Shown: positions 12,801-23,635 of the stretch, in pieces | Numbering within the stretch: the first letter of the stretch is position 1 | How the letters are laid out: each line of letters begins with the position of its first letter | Source: Flectonema sp. DT1601 | Lineage: Eukaryota; Euglenozoa; Diplonemea; Diplonemida; Diplonemidae | Direction: 5' to 3' | Assembly: GCA_964019425.1 (NCBI GenBank) | Contig: OZ025784.1 | Coordinates: 558,001 to 622,000 of the forward strand | Length of the DNA stretch: 64,000 bases | Position numbers and translations under genes: made by a program | The notes under the pieces: generated by a model | What the model saw: only the letters and a program-made list of their open reading frames with translations | Database searches by the model: none | What the model was told of the DNA's origin: nothing

Positions 12801-15350
12801 AAGACAATTTATATTTTGTGGTGAATTCTTTATTATTCCCGCAGTACACATGAATCCGTCACAAGTCTCAAAACAACAAATAGAATCAGTGCATACTCCA
12901 GCTGTACACTCTCTGCTGGATGGTGTCGGTCTTTGAAGTAGACCTGCAGTACATTGAAACCCATCACAATATACTTTATCACAGCAAATTTGATCATAAC
13001 AACCAGAAGCGCAACTAATTGTCTCTGGAGAAGGTTTTATAACACCTGAAGAACAACCATACATGTGACAGGTACTAACACAACACTGAAGGTCTGAACA
13101 CATTCCTGACTGGCATTCCAATGTTGAGGGAGAGTTCTTTTGAAGAAGACCAGATCCACAAAGATGAGTGTCACAGAACACTTTATCACAACAAGTTACT
13201 TCATTACATCCTGTTGTGGAACATCTTTCCATTGCAGCTGTTCCTTTTAAAACTCCAGCAGTACATACAAAACCTGTACAAACACTATCACAACATAGTC
13301 CTTCATTACATCCTGCTGTGGGACACGCTAATTGTGCAGCAGTAGTCTTTTGTAATCCAGGACACGTGAATCCACTACAAGAGTCACCACAGCAGAGGGA
13401 ATCTGTACATCCGCTCGGACATGATATCTGTCCAGGGTTGGTTTTAAAAACCTTATTGACACCACAAACATGAGTCGGAGAACATGATGGTAAACAACAC
13501 AACGCTTCTGTACAAACTCCTAATGGACATTCCACAGTTGAACCTGTTGGGATAACTAATCCCATTGTGCAGGTGAATGAATTACAATACCGAGGTTCAC
13601 AACATGTTGTGTCGTCGCAACCTGCGGCAAGACACGGAATTGAACTTGATGCCGGTTTGAGGATGCCGGAAAGACAAGTGTGCTGAGAGCAGAGAGGATC
13701 ACAACAGAGAGTGTCAGAGCAAGTACCAGTTGAACATTCTATAGAAGAATGAGTAGGTTTAAAAGTAAGCCCTGGGCTGCAAGTAAAACTATTACAGAAT
13801 ACTTTATCACAACATTTCATATCATCACACACTCCCTGACAATCAATTCGACGAGGGTTTGGTTTTAATACCCCCATCCCACAAGTATGTAATTCACATA
13901 TAAAAGTACAACAAAACAGTTCTGTACAGACTCCTGTTGGAAGGCACTCCGTCGATGACGGGACAGCAAAGATCCTCGATGGGCAGTTGAATAATCTGCA
14001 GGTTTGAGGTTCACAACAAAGTTGATCATTGCAAACCCCAAGAGGGCATTCAATAACATTGTTAGTAGGAAATAACTGACGACCAGAACCACAAGTATGA
14101 GTGTTGCAATATACCAAGTCGCAGCACTTTGAGTCATCACAAGGAGTAGCTCCACAAGATATACTTACCGGAAGGGGTTTCACAACACCAGAAGAACACG
14201 TGTAAGTGTTACATGTTTGCTCACAACACTGAGAGTAGTCGCAGTCACCTGAACACTCTGATGATCCCTTTGATGTGCCGACTGCACAATTAAAACTGTC
14301 GCACTTCTGATTACAACACAACACGTCAGTACACCCACTACTCAGACATCGTAAGGTATTTGAATTAACTCTCAGTGAGGATGATGTACACACATGTCCC
14401 TGACAGGTTAGTTCACAGCAGGTGTTGTCATCACATCCTCCAGTACAAGGTATCATTGAAGGAGAGGTTCGTAACACACCACCCACACAGGTATAAAATG
14501 AACAAACACCTTCACAGCATTCTGTGTCGGTGCACGTGGGAGCTGAACATGTCACCAACTGAGGATTCGGTTTTTGACTTCCAATGGTGCAAGTGTAAGA
14601 GTTACACGTCGATATATCGCAGCACTCTGAGTCAACACAAACCGAAGCACACGTTATTCCTCCGGGACTGGTTTTTAAAGCCCCGGACATGCAGCTGTGT
14701 CCCCCACAGTTTCTGACATCACAACATTCTGTGTCAGTACATGATGATCCGCATGTGATAGAAGCAGAATTGACTTTCAAAACACCAGCAACACAACTAT
14801 GTGAATCACACAACACAGTATTACAACACTCTCCGTCAGTACATGAGGATGAGCATTGGATGTTTGCAGGTGTTGGTTTTAAGGAACCAGAACCACAGCT
14901 GTAACTATCACATAAATTAATATCACAACACTCGCTATCATCACAAATGGCAGTGCACACAATTGTTGCGGATCCAGCTTTTATTAAACCATTAGAACAA
15001 GAATGACCTCCACATGTCAAATAGCAACATGTTAATTCATCACAAGAACCAGAGCAAGTTATTGACGCAGGATCAGGTTTGTATAAACCAGACATACATG
15101 TGTATGAGTCACATGCTGCACCACTTACTATCGTGATGTTCTTCAATGCTACTAGGATGATCATGGGGCCGTATCCGTTTCTTTTTGACGTGCATAGTTT
15201 GCTACGATGCCACATAAGTAACCATCCTAATAATAGTATTGAGGCTACTGCAGACACTCTCTCAACACTGCAACGATCTAATTGTACTGAGATAGACGCG
15301 TCAGCAGTACACACGATGATGAGAGCAACGATAAGTTGCTCCCATTTCAT
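9900..15350 (-). CDS. 7TM surface protein with 28 six-cysteine repeats
   Basis: Four exons (15350-11355, 11292-10954, 10884-10771, 10706-9900) give about 1751 residues. The ectodomain consists of 28 repeats of about 30-45 residues with the pattern C-x3-x-C...C-x3/4-C-x3-CC, and is followed by a short Pro-Thr stalk. An Ala-rich linker, about seven TM segments and a W-rich cytosolic domain match the upstream paralogue. The last three introns sit at the same codons as in that paralogue, all phase 0. The N-terminus is odd: a signal-like segment (residues 1-17) is followed by two more hydrophobic stretches before the first repeat, so the mature start is uncertain; an internal Met before IILVALKN could be an alternative start. 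The likely role is a surface receptor or adhesion protein. Confidence 0.85.
12235..15113 (-). repeat. Array of 28 CC-ending cysteine-rich repeats
   Basis: Each unit has six cysteines in the order C, C, C, C, CC, with a conserved aromatic-Thr/Ser before the second Cys (for example CDSYSC, CGGHSC, CNTHTC) and an acidic D before the CC pair. Unit length and linkers vary and DNA identity is low, so this is an old diversified array and not a recent amplification. I recall similar repeats in ectodomains of several marine protists, but I know no defined function. Confidence 0.85.
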
Positions 15351-15711
15351 GTTATTGGACTGTCGATGAGATAATATTATTTAAAAAAAAATAGAACATC
15401 AGAAATGATTACTACTCTTCGAAAACGAATTATTCTTCCCAACCATCGTTTGAAGCTTTTATTTAAAATGAAAATAGAAGTTAAAAATACTGCTATCAAG
15501 AAATCATTTTTTAAAAAAAAAAAAAAATCAGCAACATTGTGGGGGGGCTGGAGCCTCCGCACCCACATGATTTGGGTTTATGTGTATGAAACTACACCTG
15601 CTGTAAGTCAGGACTTACTGTTTTTAATAGATAAGAACAGAATTAGATTGTTCTTCGATCCAGGCAGCTATCCGGTCAATAAGGAATACCAATGTGATAT
15701 TATAACTACAC
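15351..15711. other. Short intergenic region
   Basis: Non-coding. It contains an imperfect GC-rich stem around 15540-15566, about 150 nt downstream of the RPC8 stop, which stands out in an AT-rich surround. On the other side, an AG acceptor-like CGACAG lies 9 nt upstream of the ATG at 15350. Confidence 0.5.
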
Positions 15712-16449
15712 CTACCACCATATAACTGGTCCAAGACCATCATCAGCAAACGATGCTTCTATTGAAATAGGAAGTTCAACGGCTGGTACCTTAGCAGCTC
15801 CTTGTCTGTTGTTGTTGTTGTTATTTATGTTATGGTTTGTGTTAATATAAATAAAACATACATAGCACGTGGTCCTTCTTCAGTAGCTCGTTCAAAATCA
15901 ACAGAAACGACTCGGAAACTAACCATCTGACCGAGTTCGATGTAGTTCACAATAGGTTCTTCGTCTTCTTCTCCTTGTTCTTCGTTTGTCCAAAGTTGTT
16001 CTCGTGGATCACTGTGTTGAGTTAAGTTTTTAAAGTTATTATTTTTATCAAATTGTTAACTGTGTGAGTACATACAATACTGCTTTTTGACCATGAGCCT
16101 GTCTGAAGTTAGAAGGAGGTACCCATACTTTATCAAAGAATCCGAGAGAGATACGAACTCCTCGTTTCTCATCAGAACCGACTACTTTACCTTCGAGAAT
16201 CTCACCTTCGAAAGGCTTGAATACAATTAACCGAAAATGAACTGAAGAGTAGGATGCCCCTTCTCCAGGATGGAGAACAGCATCAGAAAAAGAAGTAATT
16301 TCAAAAACCTGAACACAGTATCCCACTTTCGGTAGCACTCTACCCGAGTATTTCTCATTGAGTATCGCTGTTAGGGCTGCTGTGTGTTCTTTATCAAACA
16401 TTTCGGGTACAATTTTGACCGCATCCCGGAGATGTGCCAAAATGAACAT
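15712..16449 (-). CDS. RPC8: DNA-directed RNA polymerase III subunit RPC8 (Rpc25-like)
   Basis: Three exons (16449-16076, 16011-15862, 15805-15712) splice to 205 residues, close to the usual length of about 200. The N-terminal domain starts MFILAHLRDAVKI, as in RPB7/RPC8 proteins. The S1/OB part carries HPGEGASYSSVHFRLIVFKP and ISLGFFDKVWVPP, which match the RPC8 signatures GDGASxxxVHFRxxVFxPF and SLGFFDDIxIPP. The protein ends GLGPVIWW, the counterpart of the RPC8 terminal GLGxxxWW. In the family this subunit pairs with RPC9 to form the Pol III stalk used for initiation on tRNA and 5S genes in the nucleus. Both introns (64 and 56 nt) have GTATGT donors. The complete reading frame across all junctions makes this one of the most secure calls. 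Confidence 0.93.
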
Positions 16450-17244
16450 CTCCCCACCCCAGCTATAGAAATAATTATAAAAGAAAATAATGACACTCTC
16501 ACTTCTTTTAAATAATTTAAAAAAAAAAAACCTTATGATGATATCCTGATTAAAAAGAAAAAAAAAATAAATATTTATTCAGCACACATTTAATTATTCT
16601 GTCATGGTTTTCTAAAGTACAGGTGCTACTACTACGCCAGAGAATAGTTTGTGTATTTTTTATTTTTTTTTAATTAATTTCTTTTTTTTTTTTTCCTTTC
16701 TGACTATGAACAATCAAACAAACAGAACTAAAATTATAAAAAATAAAAATAAAAAAAATAACAACTTTAATTACATAATTAATAGCTGCTGTGAGATCTA
16801 ACTAATGTTTTTTTTTCGCATTTCCTTTTCAAAAAAAAAAAAAAAAAGGAAATAAGAAATAGGGGAGGAGACTGTATTCCAATTATCGGTACAAAGAGTA
16901 CTCCTTCCTTGTCCCAAACCTCAGAAATATCGAAAAGTAGACCATTCATGACTACAATTGATAAAAATAAGGAAAAAAAAAATGTTTCCTTAAATTAAAA
17001 AAAGGAAATTCCACATCGGTTTTTCACATTACAAGACACGCTAATGAAAGGAAAATACGTCTACTTTAGGATTTATATATAAAAAAAGAATCATAACAGC
17101 CGATGACAGGGATGGTAAGTATCCCTTCGACAACTTATGCGATTTTCATGAACGTTTCTAACTACGTTCGATCGCCTACAGATATGGTTTCTAGGGGTTT
17201 ACCTCTATACTTTACAATATGTGTCGAAGAGAAGTACTGACACG
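16450..17244. other. AT-rich intergenic region with a small hairpin
   Basis: No gene is visible. A perfect 6-bp inverted repeat (AGGGAT/ATCCCT, 7-nt loop) lies at 17108-17126, about 120 nt downstream of the stop at 17245. CTATAG sits 13 nt upstream of the RPC8 ATG as a possible splice acceptor. Confidence 0.5.
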
Positions 17245-18901
17245 TCATCCATGGAATCTCAAGTTGGGATCATCTACGTCACCGGAAGATGCCATCCAAA
17301 GTTTTCTAACTTCAGATTGCGTCGCTGATATCGTTTCCGTCGTCGTCAGTGGAAGTCTACCTGTCGATTTAATCTTCTTACTGCAAACAATCGACAGACC
17401 AATCACAAAAATTAAAAACGTTTTCTGATCAAAAGCTTCATAGTTAAATATATCACCTCCCGTTGTCAAACTAAAACACAATCCAGGATCTGTTATGTCA
17501 CTTTCACTTCTACTAAATCCTGTTGTGGTAAATGGACCAACACTGATACCAATAATATCTCTTGTCGGTACCCGGGTATCGTACTTTTCCTATTTTTTTT
17601 TTATTGGTTGACAGGGAATTGAACTTAATCAAATTAGAGAATAAACTTAATAACGTAAATTGACATACAGAAGTCTTAGGTCTCGAACAAAAGTATTTCA
17701 TTGAATCTATTTCATTCATACAGGCAAAGACCTCTATGGAAGCACCTCGTGGTGAATGCTGTTGTTGTTGTTTTTAGTATAAATTTAAACTTTTTTTTTT
17801 GTATAAATTTAGTAATTTACAAACCTTTTTTAGTATTGCGCCATTTGAGAGTGAGGATCTGAGAGATGGTTTACTGTGTGATCGAGTGTCAAATTCTGTT
17901 TGAGAAACCTTAATGCTGGGCATACCGCGAAGGGTTTGCGTCTCCGGAGGTGATATCTTAGCAGGTGAAACAGATCTGTTCATTGAATTATAATGAGGGT
18001 GTGGAGTGCTGTAAGTAGGCATGTGAGGTGCTAACTTGTCGCGACCTCCACCTTGAATGTCAGTAATCTCAACTGTTTTATCAAGTTCCCAACCCTCGTT
18101 GAAAACTTTCCAATCTCTTATAAAAATAGGCATTTGATTGCCATGTTGTTTAGCGCTTTGAACATAACCTCTACTTAAAGGCATGTCAGTAGACTCATCT
18201 GTGAGTAACCAATATTCTTTTGATCCAGAATATAGTCTTTTATCATCACACCCCCATACAGGAGATCCATTCAGTATTTCACCATGTCTAAGTTTATAAA
18301 CCCCATCAACCAATGGCTGGTTAGGTATTCTCACGTATATTTTTTTTGGTATCTTGTCAGCCTGACCAGCTGTTTGTAAAGCCGTCAGCTCTTCTTGGGC
18401 TTCTCGTAGGGCTGTCGTTTTGACTTTTAAAGTGTATTTCAAATCATTTATTTCTTGTCTAGCTTCGTTTAATAAGTTTTTATAATACAGGATATCTTCT
18501 GTTGGAGGGATGATTCGGGTAGGCGCCTGCATCGGAAACGAAGCAGACTGTTGATGTCGGTCATACAGAGATCGAGGTTCGTAGTGGTTCGGAACTTCGT
18601 GCCTATCGTAGTCGTACTTGCCTAGTTCATTCCATACATCTTCTACGTATTCTTGTCTCCTATCTGCTTCAGCAGGTGGCGGAGAATACGTTCTCATCAC
18701 GTTTCTTCTCGCATCATATTTTCTTATAGTTTCTTTATTTTCCCTTCCATGCATAAAAACATACGTCGCTTCTTCATTTGCAGGAGTTGATTCCCAACCC
18801 CTCTCATCATCATGATGATCATAAGGAGAGTCTGGTGGTGAAGTTCTGTAGTATGTTCTCTCAGGTGAAATCATATGATCAATTGGATACCGGCCAGGCA
18901 T
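17245..18901 (-). CDS. Cytosolic protein: coiled coil, W-rich domain and PH-like C-terminus
   Basis: Three exons (18901-17825, 17758-17669, 17589-17245) give 503 residues. The N-terminal 130 residues are polar and disordered. A short coiled coil follows (about 137-180). A W-rich domain (about 190-290) has the ordered motifs NGSPVWG, LYSGSKEYWLL, IFIRDWKVF and GWELD. A Ser/Pro-rich linker leads to a C-terminal stretch with IIGISVGPFTTTGF and LCFSLTTGG that reads like a PH-superfamily beta sandwich plus helix. The W-rich domain is recognisably the same family as the tails of the two 7TM proteins next door. The last intron uses an AAATAG acceptor, which is the least certain junction. The function is unknown; a membrane-proximal adaptor is a reasonable guess. 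Confidence 0.75.
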
Positions 18902-18922
18902 GTTGTTGTTATTATTATTGTT

Positions 18923-18945
18923 ACCACCTCCTTTATTGAGGTGGT
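18923..18945 (-). other. 8-bp perfect hairpin in the 5' leader
   Basis: ACCACCTC and GAGGTGGT flank a 7-nt loop, ending 22 nt before the ATG at 18901. It is GC-rich in an AT-rich leader and lies downstream of a candidate acceptor (GTTATAG), so it would remain in the mature mRNA. It may slow scanning or bind a regulator. Confidence 0.45.
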
Positions 18946-19501
18946 CTCCTATAACATAGAAGTAATTATTATTATTACAAACAAATAGTATTCAAACACG
19001 GAAACTGGAATGTAATGACAGGATCAATATGTAGACTCAGTAAAGTGTAAATGACGTATAAAAAAAAATTAAAAAAAAGGAAAACAACCAAGTCAGAGCA
19101 AAGGGCAAGATCCCTCCTCTTTAACTGAAGTTAGATGTGGAGTAATACTACTTGCAACTGTGGTGGAGTCAGCGAATAGAAAGGACAAGTTCTTTTTCGT
19201 TTCAACAGAAGTTGGACGAAAGAGAATGATAACTGTTTGGAGCTGGGAAAGCAAATCCACACTGAGAAGATTCTCGAGCGTCATCTGAGAGATTCAATAC
19301 CAACAGAAGTCGGAACTGAATACTTCAACCACAGCATGAGGTTAGGATAGTAATAATGTCATTCATAAATAAGAGGGGATACCTGCCTTCAAAAGTATCA
19401 GCTGCCTGGTGTTCACATCTCTATTAGTGTGTCAGGCTACTTGTTGTCTGGTGACTCTTATTAGAAATAGTACTACTTGAAGTCTTTATCAAAAAAATTG
19501 A
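18946..19501. other. Intergenic region, no gene seen
   Basis: About 550 nt with no supported coding sequence. A short minus-strand frame (19093-19284) has no recognisable features and no splice partners. A GCCTG/CAGGC inverted repeat occurs near 19410-19435, downstream of the gene ending at 19502. Confidence 0.5.
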
Positions 19502-20663
19502 TTATCTTATTCTGGTTTTATATCTTTTACAGATATCGTAGAGTAGCTTCCCTCTACCAGTCGTCTGTTTAGTTTGTGTGAGGATTTGGTCATCGTTTGG
19601 AGATGTTGTTTTGTGAAAAGAACATACGGCGTTGTGCCTATCTTTATGATAAATTGGTGGAAGGGCGTCATTTTTCGAAGATTTTTTCTTCTCTTGGCGA
19701 AGTTTTCTCTCCCTTTCTCGCTCGCAAGTTCGATTCTGAATCGAGGATATTTCTCCCCGAAGTTTCCCTTCCTTAGCAACAACTGATTGCATGAATGTGA
19801 GTTTCAGTTTTGATTGATGATTCACATGTGCTGGAGTTCTACTTATAGGAGGGAGTGACGCGGCCGGAGAGGAGAGTGGGGGGGTTAGGCCGCCTATTAT
19901 GTTATCAGAATTTCTCTTCAACCCATGAGACGTAGAACCATCATGCCTTAATTTCCTGACAACTAGTTTATCATAAGGCGAATACAATTCTGATGTTCTT
20001 CTTCTGACTGGAGGTAACCCACTCCCACTAGATCCCCGACTACCTTCAGCCCTCGAAGGTGGCCTACCCGAAGCCCTCGCAGAAGTTTTAGAAGAAGGAG
20101 GTGTCGGTGCTCTGTTTTAATATAAAGTGATGCGGAAGGAGAAATAAATACACAAATCTAATAATTCACTGTTTAGATCTAATTATTGCATACCTAACAT
20201 TGGAGTTACTTCTAGTCGAGGGATGTTTTGGTGTTTCCGATTCAAAAGCGAGTTTAAGTTGAGAAAGACCCTCAAATGGCATCTCATCAAGAGATAATAT
20301 TAATTCCAGTCCGGGTTCCGCAGCTCGGTGGAGAACTGTTAGTCCAATGTGGCGATCACGTTGAAGCGAACAGAGTTGTGATATTCCAATATACGGCAAG
20401 GGAGGTAGCCCCGAAGCTAACTCACCGAGAGCCTCTAGATCAGAATATTGTTTCGTACTAAGCGACAGTAATCTTCTCAATCCCGTTGCGAACACTGCTG
20501 GTGAAGCAGCTCGACTTCCATATTGGGTACTCGAAGTTCGCGGAGGTACTTCAAATCCCTGCAACTCCCGCAGAGCATCTAAATCATCATAGCACTTGCT
20601 ACCCACTGAGAACAGTTCATGAAGACCTGTTCCATAAACTACAGGAGACTCCCCTCTACGCAT
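19502..20663 (-). CDS. Low-complexity protein with internal Leu/Asp repeats
   Basis: Two exons (20663-20194, 20111-19502) join in phase 2 to 359 residues. I do not recognise a family. The N-terminal half has at least two clear copies of a repeat of roughly 45 residues: GTGLHELFSVGSKCYDDLDA and ATGLRRLLSLSTKQYSDLEA. Two more diverged copies may follow (YIGISQLCSL, FEGLSQLKLA). The second exon is Ser/Pro/Arg-rich and ends in a basic Lys/Arg-rich tail. A candidate acceptor (GTGACAG) lies 3 nt upstream of the ATG. A cytosolic or cytoskeleton-associated scaffold is possible, but no function can be assigned. Confidence 0.7.
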
Positions 20664-21313
20664 ATGCTGTCACACCTGTTTACAATAAATAACATAAGAA
20701 CAGACAAGCCTAGTGAGGATCTAATACCTGATTCTGTCAGCAGCAATCATTTTTAAGTTCACCCCCCTCTCTGAATGTAATGTACGTTTTAATATAAAGC
20801 TATTAAAGACTACTCTTGTTTAGTTCTAATCAGAGAAAACACTCTTTAAGAACAGAATCTATAAATGAATGGTGAAGGAAAAAAACAGAATGAAAAATAT
20901 CTAATAATAGAACCCTGGGGGAGTTGGTTGGGGAGATTATATAAAAAAAGAAAAGGGTAGATTACAAAAAAAAACTTAGAAAGGAAATCTAAAAGTGACT
21001 ACTTTGTCGGTATTGTTTTGATTATTCTTCGTCTCCTCTTCAACGAGGAGAGTTAAAGAGAACAAGTCGGTAAACAGAACACTTCACTGTTTCTGTTTTA
21101 TTATCAGTGCATGGATGTTGCAATCTAACTCCTCCCCGACGACTGTTGTGTTTGTTTTTGCACAAACGGTTAAAACTTATTGAAAAATAGAGCTCTACAA
21201 CGAAGGTATATCCCGACTAATGTCGGGTGGGGTACATATCTTTTGTGTAAGGAAGCATTACTTCCCTTCTTTTATTGTTTATTAATCAAAGTCTCTCATC
21301 GTATTCTTGTTTT
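20664..21313. other. Intergenic region with two perfect hairpins
   Basis: Non-coding. It holds CCCGAC/GTCGGG with a 4-nt loop at 21212-21227, about 90 nt downstream of the stop at 21314. A 7-bp TCTCCTC/GAGGAGA stem with a 6-nt loop lies at 21032-21051. Both are GC-richer than their surroundings. Confidence 0.45.
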
Positions 21314-23635
21314 TTAAGAAATAGTGAAGTCGAGGGGTGCAGTGTCAACACTCCCGACTGAGTATCGAGTAGTTTCTACATTACTATCGAAACGAACATT
21401 CTGAGAGATAAATTTGTTTCTTCCAGCTGACAGAATTGATCTCTTAGGGCGAGAAGAACGACGTAGTGGACGAAATATTTCCTCATCACTTTCTAGGTCG
21501 AGGTTACTTGCGAGTGACATACGTGGGGCTTTAGCTGGTTTAGATCCAGGTGAATTCTTTTTACGCTTGCTCTCGATTCTTGAGAAGTCAATGTCAGAGA
21601 ACTCTTCGAGGTTGAATGATCGTCGAGGCCTCTGTTTTCTCTTTTGAACTACAATTGGACTATCAACGTCAATAGCTTCTGACTCATGACTGGATGGAAC
21701 AACAGATTGTGATTCGATCTTGTCTACTTTACCAGCCGAGACTCGGGGCCTATTATAATCAATTGGTGAATTACTTTGCAGAGAAAGAACTGAAACAGGA
21801 GACTCAAAGGCAATAGATGGGTTTCTCGCAGCCGTACGATGTCCAGGTGGTGACAACAGATGCGTTGCTTTCACTGGAGAGACATCTTTCAAAAGTGACG
21901 GACGACTTCGATGTAAATTATTAAATTCTTCGTTGTCGGAGTCGGAATCCCCATTTCCGAATATTTCAAATAATTTTGATATTTTATCCTTGTTCTCTCT
22001 TTGAATTGAACAATTCTTTCTGTAGGATTCCCTCATCTGCAGCAACTGGTTCTCATTGTCACGAAGTTCTTGGGTAAGTTGCTTCTTCACGCGTTGATCT
22101 TGAATCTTATCCTCAGCTTCTTTTTCACGTAAGGCTATAGTCGCCTGCTGTTTGTTTGCTTCCAACTTCTTCCTTTCCGATGCAATTCGGACCTGTTGGT
22201 TTTCATACTTTTGTTTTTGAACTGAAAGACGTCCCTGCATAGCCGTGAGATCATGTGCGACTCTCATTTTAGTTTTCATTTCGTTTTCCAGGGTGACACC
22301 AGAGTCTTTTTGAGTCTTCGCTAATCTCTTTCTGTGTTTTTCGAGTGATTTTCGCTTCTTAGCAGTTGCGGCTTTCGTGGTGCGGAGCTCCGATGCGTGT
22401 TTTTGTTCAAAGAATTCGACTCGTTTTTCCATTTCCTGAATGACTGATTCTCTGTCTGCCAACTCAACGTGTAGCTGGTTGAGATAGCTGCTGACTTTTG
22501 CGTAAAGTTGTTGTTCACGTCTCAGGTTTGCGTTATATTGTTTTCGTTGTTTTGCTTCTTTTGAGTCTTGTTCTGATATGAGATGCTGCAGTTCCTGTCG
22601 CTGAGTGTGCAGTAGTTCCATTTCTGACTCAAGTTGATCTTCTTCTTCTTTTAATTTGTCCTCATCGCCGTACATTTTATTAGAAATGTTGTTCTTCAAG
22701 GTTCGTAATTCTTCCTCCGATTCCTGAATTTCTTCATTCAAAATTTTGATGTTTTCAGGAGATGATTTCGGTACATTCCCCGCCGACTGTGTTCGCTCTG
22801 CTACAACACACTCCATGCTCCTAAGCCGCTTAACTAGTTTCATGTGAATATTCTGCTTCAGTGAAACATCGCCAATCGCCTCCAACAGATCCTCGTCTTC
22901 GCAGTCTGCGTCAGTCGGTACCAAGACTCCTTTCGAAAGTTGATTTGTCTTCCGAAAAAGAGCTTTCTTTATAGAAATCAATTTCTCTTCTTCTGCAGTG
23001 AGTTGTTCAGAGAGGATCTTTTTGGCGTTATGTAGTTTTGTCTCGTGTTCTTTTCTGAGAGTTTCGGCATACAAAACTCTCTCTTCGACGATTGCTTCCT
23101 TGTCAGCTGTCTTTATATTCTTTATCTTGAGACGGTCGAGAACTTTGTTAGCGCCAGTGAACTTATTCTTGTGATCTTCTAAGGCTATCTCTTCACTTTC
23201 TAACTCCGCAATGTGAGATTCGATTTGTTCTTCTTTGCTGAGAAGTACTTTGAGTTCCTCTTCTACTTCCGCATGGCGTTCCTTGAGCTCGTCTTCCTGC
23301 TGAGTTAATTCGATTTCTTCCTGTTCCATGTATTTCTCTTCGTCGTTGAGTTCACGTATTTGGTCTGATGAAGGGATGCGTTTCTCCCTCTCATTGCGAG
23401 CAGCTTCACTCTCCCTGAGTTTTAGATCTATTTCATCTTCTTTTTGTTTTATCATTCGAAATTCTTCCTGAAGCTCTCGTTCTCTAAGTTCAAGACCTGC
23501 AATTATTGACGTGTTGCAATCGCTGTGTTCTTCTTCCTCCTCGTCCTCTTCTAACTCCGAATCGTCGTCGTCGTCGTCCTCTCTAATTTGCACCATCATC
23601 CCGTCGTTTGGGTGTTGCATAACCGACATTACCAT
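21314..23635 (-). CDS. Long coiled-coil protein with basic, NLS-rich tail
   Basis: A single exon of 773 residues. An acidic stretch (about 20-36, mostly D and E) is followed by continuous Glu/Lys/Gln/Leu heptads from about 45 to 560. The C-terminal 200 residues are Ser/Pro-rich and carry basic clusters (KRKQRPRR, KRKKNSPGSKPAK) that look like nuclear localisation signals. SPVK and SPPG sites suggest proline-directed phosphorylation. No motor or catalytic motif is present. A candidate splice acceptor (TAATTCAG) lies 9 nt upstream of the ATG. A structural nuclear or cytoskeletal protein is plausible. Coiled-coil composition alone does not identify a family. Confidence 0.75.
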   Translation of the reverse strand: MVMSVMQHPNDGMMVQIREDDDDDDSELEEDEEEEEHSDCNTSIIAGLELRERELQEEFRMIKQKEDEIDLKLRESEAARNEREKRIPSSDQIRELNDEEKYMEQEEIELTQQEDELKERHAEVEEELKVLLSKEEQIESHIAELESEEIALEDHKNKFTGANKVLDRLKIKNIKTADKEAIVEERVLYAETLRKEHETKLHNAKKILSEQLTAEEEKLISIKKALFRKTNQLSKGVLVPTDADCEDEDLLEAIGDVSLKQNIHMKLVKRLRSMECVVAERTQSAGNVPKSSPENIKILNEEIQESEEELRTLKNNISNKMYGDEDKLKEEEDQLESEMELLHTQRQELQHLISEQDSKEAKQRKQYNANLRREQQLYAKVSSYLNQLHVELADRESVIQEMEKRVEFFEQKHASELRTTKAATAKKRKSLEKHRKRLAKTQKDSGVTLENEMKTKMRVAHDLTAMQGRLSVQKQKYENQQVRIASERKKLEANKQQATIALREKEAEDKIQDQRVKKQLTQELRDNENQLLQMRESYRKNCSIQRENKDKISKLFEIFGNGDSDSDNEEFNNLHRSRPSLLKDVSPVKATHLLSPPGHRTAARNPSIAFESPVSVLSLQSNSPIDYNRPRVSAGKVDKIESQSVVPSSHESEAIDVDSPIVVQKRKQRPRRSFNLEEFSDIDFSRIESKRKKNSPGSKPAKAPRMSLASNLDLESDEEIFRPLRRSSRPKRSILSAGRNKFISQNVRFDSNVETTRYSVGSVDTAPLDFTIS

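Noticed and set aside
19093-19284. 63-residue minus-strand open frame
   Set aside because: It is short, has no recognisable sequence and no neighbouring splice sites that extend it.
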